From Alkalihalobacillus sp. BA299 (GTDB lineage Bacteria; Bacillota; Bacilli; Bacillales; Bacillaceae_F), in the NCBI RefSeq assembly GCF_017745675.1, contig NZ_JAFLJM010000002.1, forward strand, positions 1 to 64,000: DNA of 64,000 bases, in the 5' to 3' direction. A program made the translations under genes and the position numbers. The stretch's first letter is position 1. The number at the start of each line of letters is the position of its first letter. Below the pieces are notes generated by a model. That model had not been told where the DNA came from. It made no database searches and saw only the letters and a program-made list of their open reading frames with translations. This document shows, piece after piece, positions 54,246-62,288 of this stretch.

Positions 54246-56054
54246 CTATTTAAAATTAACTTCTCTTTCTGCAAATGCTTCCCGTGAAATAAAAATTGAT
54301 TCATGAATATAAACATATTGCTTAATCAGTCCCTTTAATAATACTCTTCTCTTTTCGTAATTACATTCAATATCTTCTAACTTATTATGTGTACTTGTAG
54401 TGATACTGTCTAAATATCTTCTCCCCGTTGGGTGAATGAACACCATGTATATTTCTAAAGATTCTATCTCTTTAGTGACCTCTTCTATTTCTATAAACTT
54501 AATTTGAAAATTTCCACTTTTGTAATCATCTAAAAGTTCCTTAACCATCTCTAATCGCGCTTGAGACTTATCGTACGCTTCATTTAATTGTGAACTTGCC
54601 TTTTCTTGAAATTGCTCATATTGTAATTCCTTCATTTCAAGTGGACCTGATGTTGCTTCTAAACACATTTCCTTAATATTATATTTATTATTACAATATA
54701 ATTCTATAGCTTCATTAAACACTAAATTTGGTATACCTTTTATTTCAAGTCCGCCTTCAGTACAATTATAAACATTAGTCTTCTGATGAAAGGCAACATA
54801 ATCTTCAAACCAGTTTTTCATTGTTATAAAGTCTGGTCTTGTATAAGTCTCTTTACCATATATATCTTTTTTAATTAAATATTGCATTGCTTTTTGATCA
54901 TCATCTATCTGGTGATCCGCATTATTATGAGCATCACCTTTAGCGTACCTTTTTTTATTTGTATAAGCCAAATCCTGACCAATTAAAAATATTTGAGAAG
55001 GCTTTAATGAGAAAGCAAAATCTAGTGCAACATTAGCAACTGACGGACCGGCTTTAATTGTACTAGTATTTACATTCAATTCCTCATATATAGGTAATTC
55101 AACATCCAACTTCATCCAAAGCTTTTTACCTTCATAACCTTCTAAAGCTCTATAATGAATAGTTTTACTATAAACAAAAATTGGATCTGTAAAATGGGTA
55201 TTTTCAAAAATTCTAGACTCTGCCTCATTTCCATCAATACCCATAATGATATTTGGGCAAATTCCGTTCTTTTCTAGGATATTGACTGAAGAACCTACTG
55301 CAATGATTAAAGCTCGATCATCTAATGTATTTAATAAATGCATATTTTTTTCTAACGATGGTCCAGCTGAAACAATAACAATAGGTACACCTTCAAACTT
55401 TTTTTGAAGAGAGTTGATAGAAGGATGCTTAGTAATATATCGTAAGTTTCGAATTGTATTATATAGCCATTTAGGTGCCGAAACCTTCTCAGTTATTAAA
55501 TTACCACGAGATAACAGTGCTTGTTTCGATAATTGTACCTGAACCTCATCAATATAATTTTTATATATCCTCTTATAATATGGTAGCTTGAAGGTACATA
55601 CCTTTTTAACTTTATTCTCCTGAATAAATCCATCAATAACACTTCTTACAACATATGGTTCCAAACTAATTAAAAATACTATATCACCACTTCTGAGATA
55701 TTCTGTAAGGTTATGTTGATGAAGTGCTCTTACAAATATAGAGATATTAGGTTCTACAATAATCCATTTTTTATCATGGTATTTTGTCAATAATAAGGGC
55801 AAATAATAACCTAAACCTAAACCAAATATTAATAATGTATCTTCCTCATTCACTGTCAATCCTTCAATCCAATTCTGTGCTTCTTTTTCTGGATTATATC
55901 TACTATGTACGTAGATACCGTCTGAATCAACAATTGTAAAACTTTCATTTCTACATTTAACTAAATTGTACTCTTTAGACTCAACATAATCTTCTATTCG
56001 AAGGTATAGATTGGGATAATTTTCTTTAAGGACCTTTATATTATCTTTAAACAC
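54246..56054 (-). CDS. Large Maf-type flagellin glycosyltransferase (DUF115)
   Basis: A 602-residue Maf family protein. The glycosyltransferase core (about 220-400) contains VPIVIVSAGPSLEKNMHLLNTLDDRALIIAVGSSVN, IIMGIDGNEAESR, AGPSVANVALDFAFSLKPSQIFLIGQDLAYTN. An N-terminal domain has LLIFGLGLGYYLPLLLTKYHD, and the C-terminal 150 residues are helical. It begins 25 bases before the hag terminator region, so it may be read by transcripts passing the hag terminator. The two Maf proteins here are divergent paralogues, not a recent duplication. Confidence 0.85.
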   Translation of the reverse strand: MFKDNIKVLKENYPNLYLRIEDYVESKEYNLVKCRNESFTIVDSDGIYVHSRYNPEKEAQNWIEGLTVNEEDTLLIFGLGLGYYLPLLLTKYHDKKWIIVEPNISIFVRALHQHNLTEYLRSGDIVFLISLEPYVVRSVIDGFIQENKVKKVCTFKLPYYKRIYKNYIDEVQVQLSKQALLSRGNLITEKVSAPKWLYNTIRNLRYITKHPSINSLQKKFEGVPIVIVSAGPSLEKNMHLLNTLDDRALIIAVGSSVNILEKNGICPNIIMGIDGNEAESRIFENTHFTDPIFVYSKTIHYRALEGYEGKKLWMKLDVELPIYEELNVNTSTIKAGPSVANVALDFAFSLKPSQIFLIGQDLAYTNKKRYAKGDAHNNADHQIDDDQKAMQYLIKKDIYGKETYTRPDFITMKNWFEDYVAFHQKTNVYNCTEGGLEIKGIPNLVFNEAIELYCNNKYNIKEMCLEATSGPLEMKELQYEQFQEKASSQLNEAYDKSQARLEMVKELLDDYKSGNFQIKFIEIEEVTKEIESLEIYMVFIHPTGRRYLDSITTSTHNKLEDIECNYEKRRVLLKGLIKQYVYIHESIFISREAFAEREVNFK

Positions 56055-56079
56055 TTTTTTCTCCTTTGATACTTTTTAT

Positions 56080-56112
56080 AAAAAAAGTCGACACAAAAGC
56101 GCCGACTTTTTT
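56080..56112 (-). terminator. Terminator of hag
   Basis: AAAAAGTCG pairs with CGACTTTTT around a 12-base loop, with T runs on both sides, 19 bases past the hag stop and 25 bases before the large Maf gene. Confidence 0.8.
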
Positions 56113-56130
56113 AAATAAATATTATTTAAA

Positions 56131-56940
56131 TTAACGTAATAACTGTAGTACAGCTTGTGGCTGTTGATTTGCTTGAGCCAACATGGCTTGAGAAGCTTGA
56201 TTAAGAATATTTGAACGAGTGAAGTTCATCATTTCTTTAGCCATATCAACATCGCGGATACGAGACTCAGAGGCTTGGATGTTTTCAGATGCATTGTCAA
56301 GGTTCTTAATTGTATGCTCAAGGCGATTTTGGTTTGCACCTAACTTAGAACGTTCAGCAGAAACTGTCTTAATTGCAGCATCGATTAGAGAAACTGCTGA
56401 ACCTGCAGCTGTATGAGTTCCTAGAGATAAAGCATTAACAGATAATGCTGTAGCATTCATTGTAGCAATTGTTAAAGTAAGTTTTACTCCCTCATCAGCA
56501 CCAATTTGGAAATTAGCAGTTAAACTACCATTTAATAATTTCTGTTCGTTAAATGTAGTAGAACTTGCAATTCTATTAATTTCATTAACTAATTCGTCTA
56601 GCTCATCTTTAAGGGCATCTCTATCAGCAGTCACATTCGTATCATTTGCTGCTTGCACTGCTAATTCACGCATACGCTGTAAAATATCATGTGTTTCGTT
56701 AAGTGCACCTTCTGCAGTTTGAATTAAAGAAATACCGTCTTGAGCGTTACGAGATGCTTGTTCTAAGCCTCGAACTTGCGCACGCATTTTTTCTGAAATT
56801 GAAAGACCTGCAGCATCATCACCAGCACGATTAATACGAAGGCCTGAAGATAATTTCTCCATAGACTTTCCATTAGCATTCACGTTCATGCCCATTTGAC
56901 GGTGTGCATTCATTGCGTTTAGATTGTGATTGATAATCAT
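56131..56940 (-). CDS. hag: Flagellin
   Basis: A 269-residue flagellin. The N-terminal D0/D1 region is [15 protein letters not shown]... [28 protein letters not shown]. The C-terminal D1/D0 region (about 180-269) has [42 protein letters not shown] and closes QAVLQLLR. The variable middle is short, as in Bacillus Hag. The ATG at 56940 has AAGGAGG; the upstream extension is leader sequence. It has its own sigma-D promoter and CsrA-type sites. The Ser/Thr-rich middle is a likely target of the Maf enzymes. Confidence 0.98.
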   Translation of the reverse strand: MIINHNLNAMNAHRQMGMNVNANGKSMEKLSSGLRINRAGDDAAGLSISEKMRAQVRGLEQASRNAQDGISLIQTAEGALNETHDILQRMRELAVQAANDTNVTADRDALKDELDELVNEINRIASSTTFNEQKLLNGSLTANFQIGADEGVKLTLTIATMNATALSVNALSLGTHTAAGSAVSLIDAAIKTVSAERSKLGANQNRLEHTIKNLDNASENIQASESRIRDVDMAKEMMNFTRSNILNQASQAMLAQANQQPQAVLQLLR

Positions 56941-56949
56941 AATAAAATT

Positions 56950-56983
56950 CCTCCTTGAGTTTGCTCCGCCCACGTCCTTGTGG
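56950..56983 (-). promoter_or_regulatory. Two candidate CsrA sites in the hag leader
   Basis: One site is the Shine-Dalgarno itself, CTCAAGGAGG (56950-56959). The second is CCACAAGGACGTGG (56970-56983), a small hairpin that exposes GGA in its loop, the preferred CsrA-binding form. In B. subtilis CsrA blocks hag translation at two such sites and FliW relieves it; both regulators are encoded nearby. Confidence 0.7.
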
Positions 56984-57061
56984 ATGGATTTTGATTTTTA
57001 TGTAGGCAATAAGAACGATGCACCGGCCGGACACAACTTCCTTATTGCTGCTACATTACTA

Positions 57062-57088
57062 ATATCGACTTGGTTCGGCAAAAGTTTA
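57062..57088 (-). promoter_or_regulatory. Sigma-D promoter of hag
   Basis: TAAA (57085-57088) and GTCGATAT (57062-57069) are exactly 15 bases apart on the minus strand, against the consensus TAAA-N15-GCCGATAT. It gives a leader of about 115 bases that holds the two CsrA-type sites. Confidence 0.85.
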
Positions 57089-57148
57089 ATAGTTTTTTAT
57101 ATTTTTTTCATGTTCTTATATTTGTAACAAATTGGGTAATGTTATAGT

Positions 57149-58471
57149 CTAAATACCCAAACGTTCATTAGTTGGGATTACAGCTCTTCGTCCAACTGAA
57201 TGGTATTCTACTTTTGCTATTTTTGCTTCTTCTATTTCAAAGCAATTTCGGCCATCATAAATAATAGCGTTGTTCATAAGGTCCCTGTATTTATTGAGTG
57301 GAAAACTCTTAATTTCCTCCCACTCCGTTACTATAAATGTTACATCTGCTTGTGAAAGTGCTCTTTCGATCGATGGGGCATACTCGACCTCTGTCGGTAA
57401 CACTTCTTTTGCATTTTCCATTGCAATCGGATCATAGGCAACAACAAGTGCACCTTCTCTTACTAACGCTTCTGCGATAACAATGGAAGCCGCTTCTCTC
57501 ATATCATCTGTATTTGGTTTGAACGATAGCCCTAATAAAGCAATTCTTAATCCTCGCAAACTACCAAACCGATCTTTTGCTTTTTCGACGAGTAACGCTT
57601 GCTGCTTGTTATTCACTTCGATCACTGATTTTAATAGATTGAATTGGTGTTCAACATTTCCAGCGATTTGGACGAGTGCTTTTGTGTCCTTTGGAAAACA
57701 AGAGCCACCGTATCCTATTCCTGCATTTAAAAATTGGGTGCCAATCCGTGCATCAAGCCCCATTCCTTTCGCAACATCTTTTACATTCGCTCCTAATTTT
57801 TCGCTTAAGTTTGCAATTTCATTAATAAAGCTAATTTTAGTTGCTAGGAATGCATTTGCGGCATATTTAATAAGCTCGGCGCTTTCTATGTCAGTGACAA
57901 AAACAGGTATTCTAAATGGGCGGTTGATTTCTACGAGTTTTTGAGCTGCCTCTGATCGATCGGCACCTATAACGATTCGGTCGCCATGAAAGGTATCATG
58001 AATGGCTGAGCCTTCACGTAAAAACTCAGGGTTTGAGACCACATCTACTGAAAAGGAAGTCTTTTGTTCTATTATTTCTTTAATTTTTCGGTTGGTGCCT
58101 ACGGGTACTGTACTTTTTGTAACAACGATCGTATTTGCTTGTATGTAGTCAGCAATATCTTTAGCGGCTTGAAAAATGAAGGATAGGTTTGCCGTTCCAT
58201 CTTTTTGTTGAGGTGTGCCGACAGCAATGTAAATGACATCAGCATTTAAAAAGGCTTCATGGTGATTTGTTGTAAAGTGTAGTTTGCATTCGCTACTATT
58301 TTTTTGAATCAGCTCCGTTAAGCCTGGCTCATATATAGGAGACATTCCTCTTTTTAACATTTTTACTTTTTCGTTGTTCACATCAATACATGTAACTTGG
58401 TGACCAATTTCTGCAAGGCATACTCCCGTCACTAAGCCTACATAGCCTGTACCTATAACAGAAATATTCAT
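57149..58471 (-). CDS. UDP-glucose 6-dehydrogenase
   Basis: A 440-residue NAD-dependent enzyme that makes UDP-glucuronate for teichuronic acid or exopolysaccharide. The Rossmann motif is ISVIGTGYVGLVTGVCLAEIGH at the N-terminus. The catalytic Cys is in GYGGSCFPKDTKAL near residue 260, and the C-terminal NAD-domain region is SFKPNTDDMREAAS. The ATG at 58471 has GGAGG six bases before it. It follows galU, which makes its substrate. In alkaliphiles acidic wall polymers help at high pH; linking this pair to that role is inference. Confidence 0.93.
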   Translation of the reverse strand: MNISVIGTGYVGLVTGVCLAEIGHQVTCIDVNNEKVKMLKRGMSPIYEPGLTELIQKNSSECKLHFTTNHHEAFLNADVIYIAVGTPQQKDGTANLSFIFQAAKDIADYIQANTIVVTKSTVPVGTNRKIKEIIEQKTSFSVDVVSNPEFLREGSAIHDTFHGDRIVIGADRSEAAQKLVEINRPFRIPVFVTDIESAELIKYAANAFLATKISFINEIANLSEKLGANVKDVAKGMGLDARIGTQFLNAGIGYGGSCFPKDTKALVQIAGNVEHQFNLLKSVIEVNNKQQALLVEKAKDRFGSLRGLRIALLGLSFKPNTDDMREAASIVIAEALVREGALVVAYDPIAMENAKEVLPTEVEYAPSIERALSQADVTFIVTEWEEIKSFPLNKYRDLMNNAIIYDGRNCFEIEEAKIAKVEYHSVGRRAVIPTNERLGI

Positions 58472-58533
58472 CAAAGACCTCCAAGAAGAAAATTTTTTCA
58501 TATTTTAAATCATTACAGTGCCTGATCCTCCAC

Positions 58534-59409
58534 CTATAACTTAACCATCAGTGCAGAGATGTAATTTTTCACATGCTCTTTTAAGTCTTCACGTCGAAGG
58601 GCAAAATCAACTGTCGCTTTAATAAAGCCGAACTTGTCGCCGATATCGTAACGTAAGCCTTGAAAATTGTAGGCAAGGACAGCATGGTGACAGTTCATTT
58701 CATTAATAGCATCAGTAAGTTGAATTTCACCGCCTGCTCCTGGCTGCTGCTGTTCAAGATAGTCAAATATTTCGGGGCGCAAAACATATCGACCCATAAT
58801 CGCATCATTTGAAGGGGCATTTTCCATCGATGGCTTTTCAACGAGTCCGCGAATATGCTTGACTCCGTGGTCAACTTCAGCACCGTTCGGGTCTATAATT
58901 CCGTATTTCGAAACCTCTTCATTGGATACTTCCTGAACGCCAACGACAGAAGAGTGATACCGATCATAAACATGGATTAATTGTTGGAGACACGGAACTT
59001 CTGAAAGGACAATATCATCACCGAGGAGTACGGCAAACGGCTCATTACCGACAAACGAACGGCAGCATAAAATGGCGTGACCTAGACCAAGCGGTTCCTT
59101 TTGCCGGATATAATGAATATTTGCCATATTGGAAATTGATTGGACCTCTTCAAGCAGCTCCCATTTTTCTTTAACTGCTAGTGCATTTTCTAGTTCATAT
59201 GATTTGTCAAAATGATCTTCAATCGCTCGCTTCCCACGACCACTTACGATTAAAATATCCTCTATTCCTGATCGTACAGCTTCTTCAACGATGTACTGAA
59301 TGGTTGGTTTATCAACGATTGGGAGCATTTCTTTCGGTTGGGCTTTCGTTGCTGGTAGAAAACGAGTGCCTAATCCACCTGCCGGAATGATTGCTTTTCG
59401 GACCTTCAT
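58534..59409 (-). CDS. galU: UTP-glucose-1-phosphate uridylyltransferase
   Basis: A 291-residue nucleotidyltransferase that makes UDP-glucose. The N-terminal signature is [32 protein letters not shown], then the metal and substrate region LGDDIVLSE and [13 protein letters not shown]. The ATG at 59409 has GGAGGG close before it. It is 62 bases upstream of the UDP-glucose dehydrogenase gene. The pair sits between csrA and hag, which are neighbours in B. subtilis. Confidence 0.95.
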   Translation of the reverse strand: MKVRKAIIPAGGLGTRFLPATKAQPKEMLPIVDKPTIQYIVEEAVRSGIEDILIVSGRGKRAIEDHFDKSYELENALAVKEKWELLEEVQSISNMANIHYIRQKEPLGLGHAILCCRSFVGNEPFAVLLGDDIVLSEVPCLQQLIHVYDRYHSSVVGVQEVSNEEVSKYGIIDPNGAEVDHGVKHIRGLVEKPSMENAPSNDAIMGRYVLRPEIFDYLEQQQPGAGGEIQLTDAINEMNCHHAVLAYNFQGLRYDIGDKFGFIKATVDFALRREDLKEHVKNYISALMVKL

Positions 59410-59502
59410 ACCTATCCCTCCAACTCTTCTTTCACTCATTGTAGCAAAGCAATATAAAGCTACTGTAAAATTAAGTTAAAGAGATCCTTATAAAAACTTA
59501 AT

Positions 59503-59544
59503 AAAAAAAGACAGCATTCGCCTGATCCTGGCAAAAACTGTCGT
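59503..59544 (-). terminator. Terminator of fliW-csrA
   Basis: On the minus strand GACAG and CTGTC close a stem that also contains GCC/GGC, followed by TTTTTTTATT. It lies 17 bases past the csrA stop and separates csrA from galU. Confidence 0.7.
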
Positions 59545-59560
59545 CATATTCTTAGTTTCT

Positions 59561-59785
59561 CTATAACCCTTTTAAATAATCTTGCAAGCCTGCGACCGAC
59601 ACGTTGGCAGCTGCTTGGCTGTTTTCCTCTTGAATGGCAAGATATACTTCTTTCCGATGGATTTCTAACTCCCTCGGTGCAGCAATACCGATCTTCACCT
59701 GTTCACCGTCAACGGCAAGGATGGTAATTTCAATGTCATCTCCAATCGTAATCGATTGGTTCTTTTTTCTCGTTAATACGAGCAT
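59561..59785 (-). CDS. csrA: Carbon storage regulator / flagellin translation repressor CsrA
   Basis: A 74-residue dimeric RNA-binding protein that binds GGA motifs. Conserved [34 protein letters not shown] and the RNA-contacting [13 protein letters not shown] are present. It directly abuts fliW, its protein antagonist, so both are made together. Likely target: the hag leader at 56950-56983. Confidence 0.97.
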   Translation of the reverse strand: MLVLTRKKNQSITIGDDIEITILAVDGEQVKIGIAAPRELEIHRKEVYLAIQEENSQAAANVSVAGLQDYLKGL

Positions 59786-60238
59786 CTACTTCCCCTCCCC
59801 CACCTTGGTGGTTTCCTTTGGAATTAGATTATGCTTTGTGCCATAATCGCTTTCAACCATTACAAATTGAGTTCCCTTTTGATTAGCTGTATTAATGACA
59901 ATCGGACCTTGCAGATTTACCGTTGATTCAGCAAATGGTTCTTTGATGTTGACAATCGTATAAATGGCAACATCTTCTTCTTTTTCAATGGTTAATTTTT
60001 CTATCGTACTATCCGTAAGCTTAACAGAATAATCATTGAAAAAATGGAATGGATTAACGACAATAAATGCAGTATTAACCGTTTTCAGAGATTGTAAAAT
60101 GTAAAATGGCGTACCTTCTGCAAATGGAAGTATTACAAATTCTGTTTCATCCTCAAATGCGGGAAGTCCTCTTACAAAAGTTATGATCTCTTCTGCATGA
60201 ACGTCTACTTCCCCGATAAACTTAGTTTGAACCTTCAC
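59786..60238 (-). CDS. fliW: Flagellar assembly factor FliW
   Basis: A 150-residue protein that binds either flagellin or CsrA and so links flagellin secretion to its translation. Family features are FIGEVDVHAEEIITFVRGLPAFEDETEFVILPF and the C-terminal NLQGPIVINTANQKGTQFV. The start is a GTG with a weak ribosome site. The terminator at 60361-60392 separates it from yviE, and an extended -10 lies at 60272-60280, so fliW-csrA may have a promoter of its own. Confidence 0.95.
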   Translation of the reverse strand: MKVQTKFIGEVDVHAEEIITFVRGLPAFEDETEFVILPFAEGTPFYILQSLKTVNTAFIVVNPFHFFNDYSVKLTDSTIEKLTIEKEEDVAIYTIVNIKEPFAESTVNLQGPIVINTANQKGTQFVMVESDYGTKHNLIPKETTKVGEGK

Positions 60239-60271
60239 TTAAATCACCACAACTTTCTTATGTATACATCT

Positions 60272-60280
60272 ATCATACCA
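60272..60280 (-). promoter_or_regulatory. Candidate extended -10 promoter of fliW-csrA
   Basis: TGGTATGAT on the minus strand fits the extended -10 form TGNTATAAT with one mismatch. No good -35 is present. It is about 35 bases before the GTG of fliW. Confidence 0.35.
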
Positions 60281-60360
60281 TTTTATAGAAAAGTCATTCG
60301 CTAACGCAATCTTTGCATTCGTTTATTTAACTAAACTGGGAACAATGAAGAGTTGCATAT

Positions 60361-60392
60361 AAAAAGCCACCCAAATTGGACAAGGTGACTGT
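60361..60392 (-). terminator. Terminator between yviE and fliW
   Basis: On the minus strand AGTCACC pairs with GGTGGCT (one G-U), followed by TTTTTATATG. It lies 15 bases past the yviE stop. Confidence 0.7.
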
Positions 60393-60406
60393 CTTAGTAA
60401 ATTTGT

Positions 60407-60985
60407 TTATAAACCTTTATTAACCAGCGCCCCTACTGCCTGAAATGATATCTTATTTTTCTGAGTCATATAGGCTTCAGTCTGCCACTTTGGAATTTCG
60501 ACACGAGTAGGATTTGGTTTCACTTGGACCTTCACTTCCCCTCGGTTAGCAGTAATGTTTATCTCACCTGGATCATAGTTGAACTTCACAGAAAACGGTC
60601 TTGGCATTGAGCCAACGTTAAAGTCATAGGTTTTTAACTGACTGTTAGTTTTGGCAATTTGCTGGAGCGCTCCTTGACCATTTTCGATTTTCATCAATTG
60701 GTCACCTTGTTGAGCGATTTTGGCAATATACTGCAAAGCTTTTTGCTCGCCATTTTGAACAACATCATTAAGGAATCTAGAAATTCCTTTTAAATTAGCA
60801 TCTGCAAATGACTGTGCTTGATCAATATACAATTTCGATGCCCGTTTACTAATCTGTATGTGGTCCGTGTGCGGCTGGCGGATCTTGAAGTCTGCATGCT
60901 GCTGTTGAATGCGCATTAAGGGCTTTTGAGACTGGATAGCGATTTCTGCACGAGTTGTTGATATATTTAGTTGAGCGAGTTCCAC
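60407..60985 (-). CDS. yviE: YviE-like flagellar-cluster protein (DUF6470)
   Basis: A 192-residue protein that begins MELAQLNISTTRAEIAIQSQKPLMRIQQQHADF. It resembles B. subtilis YviE, encoded between flgL and fliW. Residues 1-45 and about 125-175 carry beta-strand-like patterns (VKFNYDPGEINITANRGEVKVQVKPNP). There is no signal peptide. The start is a GTG with AAGGAGGG. The gene is expressed with flagellar genes, but its role is unknown. Confidence 0.85.
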   Translation of the reverse strand: MELAQLNISTTRAEIAIQSQKPLMRIQQQHADFKIRQPHTDHIQISKRASKLYIDQAQSFADANLKGISRFLNDVVQNGEQKALQYIAKIAQQGDQLMKIENGQGALQQIAKTNSQLKTYDFNVGSMPRPFSVKFNYDPGEINITANRGEVKVQVKPNPTRVEIPKWQTEAYMTQKNKISFQAVGALVNKGL

Positions 60986-61138
60986 CGAAATTCCCTCCTT
61001 TTAAAAGAGAAGCAGGTGACTTATACGTGGCTACGTTCCTCATTTTTACCCCCATTATATCTTTGGGGCTGGGCTACCTAGACACTTTGCTTTTTTAGTC
61101 ACCTTCAATCTATGTTAAAGCACCACTAGGTTCATCCA

Positions 61139-62269
61139 TTATCTTAAAAAGTCCAGTAACGTCGGCTGCATGATTCGTGCACCAGCAGATAGTGCCGAAC
61201 GATGTACACTTTCTTGTGTCATTAAATCAACAATGACTCGTTCCATATCTGCATCTTCATTATTAGACATGATGCGTCTTGCAATGACTTCCTGTTCCAT
61301 AAGGCGACTATCAATCATTTCAACTCGGTTGATTCGAGCACCGAGTTCTGCACGTTCAGCGACAAATTGATCAATATGCTTATCAAAGTTACCTACTAGC
61401 TTCGTAATGTCTTCACCCTTGGTTGAAGGGTCCTTTAATGCATTTTCTAGACGAATGATGTCACCAAATAACGCATTAGAGAAAATATTTTGTGGTGTAA
61501 CGTTTACCGGAAGGGTCACCCCTTTTAAAATTTCAATTTCAACCCCTTGTTGATTAGTTGAAACAGCTTTTTTTTCGGAGACTGCGACTTCCCATTCTTT
61601 TAATTGCTTAGAAACCATCTCTGGTGGATTCGTCGTGTTTTTTGGATCAGGTGATATATGAGTGATCGAATCCGTTGCGACATCGACTGTGATTGTTTCA
61701 TTCCCGTTAACATACACATAATCATCATCATTGACACTATCTAATTGAAACACTTTTCCGTTAAAAGAAACCTCTAACTGATCGGTATCGTAATTAGGAA
61801 TTTCCCCTGTACCCACATTCATTTTACTAGCGTCTACAGGAGCATTCATCGTGTTAGATCCGTTAAAAATATACTTATTGTTCGATTTTGTATTCGCCAT
61901 CGACTCGATATGAACACGAAGCTGTTCGATTTCTTTTGCAATATTCGCTCGCTGTGTCGGTTCATACGTATCGTTCGATGCTTGGACGGCTAATTCACGG
62001 ATCCGATGCATAGCTTGTGTCGTAATATCTAAAGCCGAATCAGCACTATCCATCCAATTATATACTTCCGCTAAATTCCGCTTAAACTGATCTACCTCAG
62101 TCACTTGTGTACGATAACGCATTCCCTTCATCGCCACAACTGGATCTTGATGAGCACGCGTTATTTTCTTTTGGCTTGAAAGCTGATCTTGAAGCTTACC
62201 TAAACGTTCATAGCCTTGGTTAATGTGTCGTAATGTATTTGCTGAAAGCATCGATTGAGTAACACGCAT
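61139..62269 (-). CDS. flgL: Flagellar hook-associated protein 3
   Basis: A 376-residue hook-filament junction protein. N-terminal flagellin-like helix MRVTQSMLSANTLRHINQGYERLGKLQDQLSSQKKI, then DSALDITTQAMHRIRELAVQASND, and C-terminal RINRVEMIDSRLMEQEV... VIVDLMTQESVHRSALSAGARIMQPTLLDFL. The middle is larger than in B. subtilis FlgL (298 residues), with an acidic beta-rich insertion at about 130-250. It lies 19 bases after flgK. Confidence 0.95.
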   Translation of the reverse strand: MRVTQSMLSANTLRHINQGYERLGKLQDQLSSQKKITRAHQDPVVAMKGMRYRTQVTEVDQFKRNLAEVYNWMDSADSALDITTQAMHRIRELAVQASNDTYEPTQRANIAKEIEQLRVHIESMANTKSNNKYIFNGSNTMNAPVDASKMNVGTGEIPNYDTDQLEVSFNGKVFQLDSVNDDDYVYVNGNETITVDVATDSITHISPDPKNTTNPPEMVSKQLKEWEVAVSEKKAVSTNQQGVEIEILKGVTLPVNVTPQNIFSNALFGDIIRLENALKDPSTKGEDITKLVGNFDKHIDQFVAERAELGARINRVEMIDSRLMEQEVIARRIMSNNEDADMERVIVDLMTQESVHRSALSAGARIMQPTLLDFLR

Positions 62270-62288
62270 TTTTATTCATCTACCTCGC

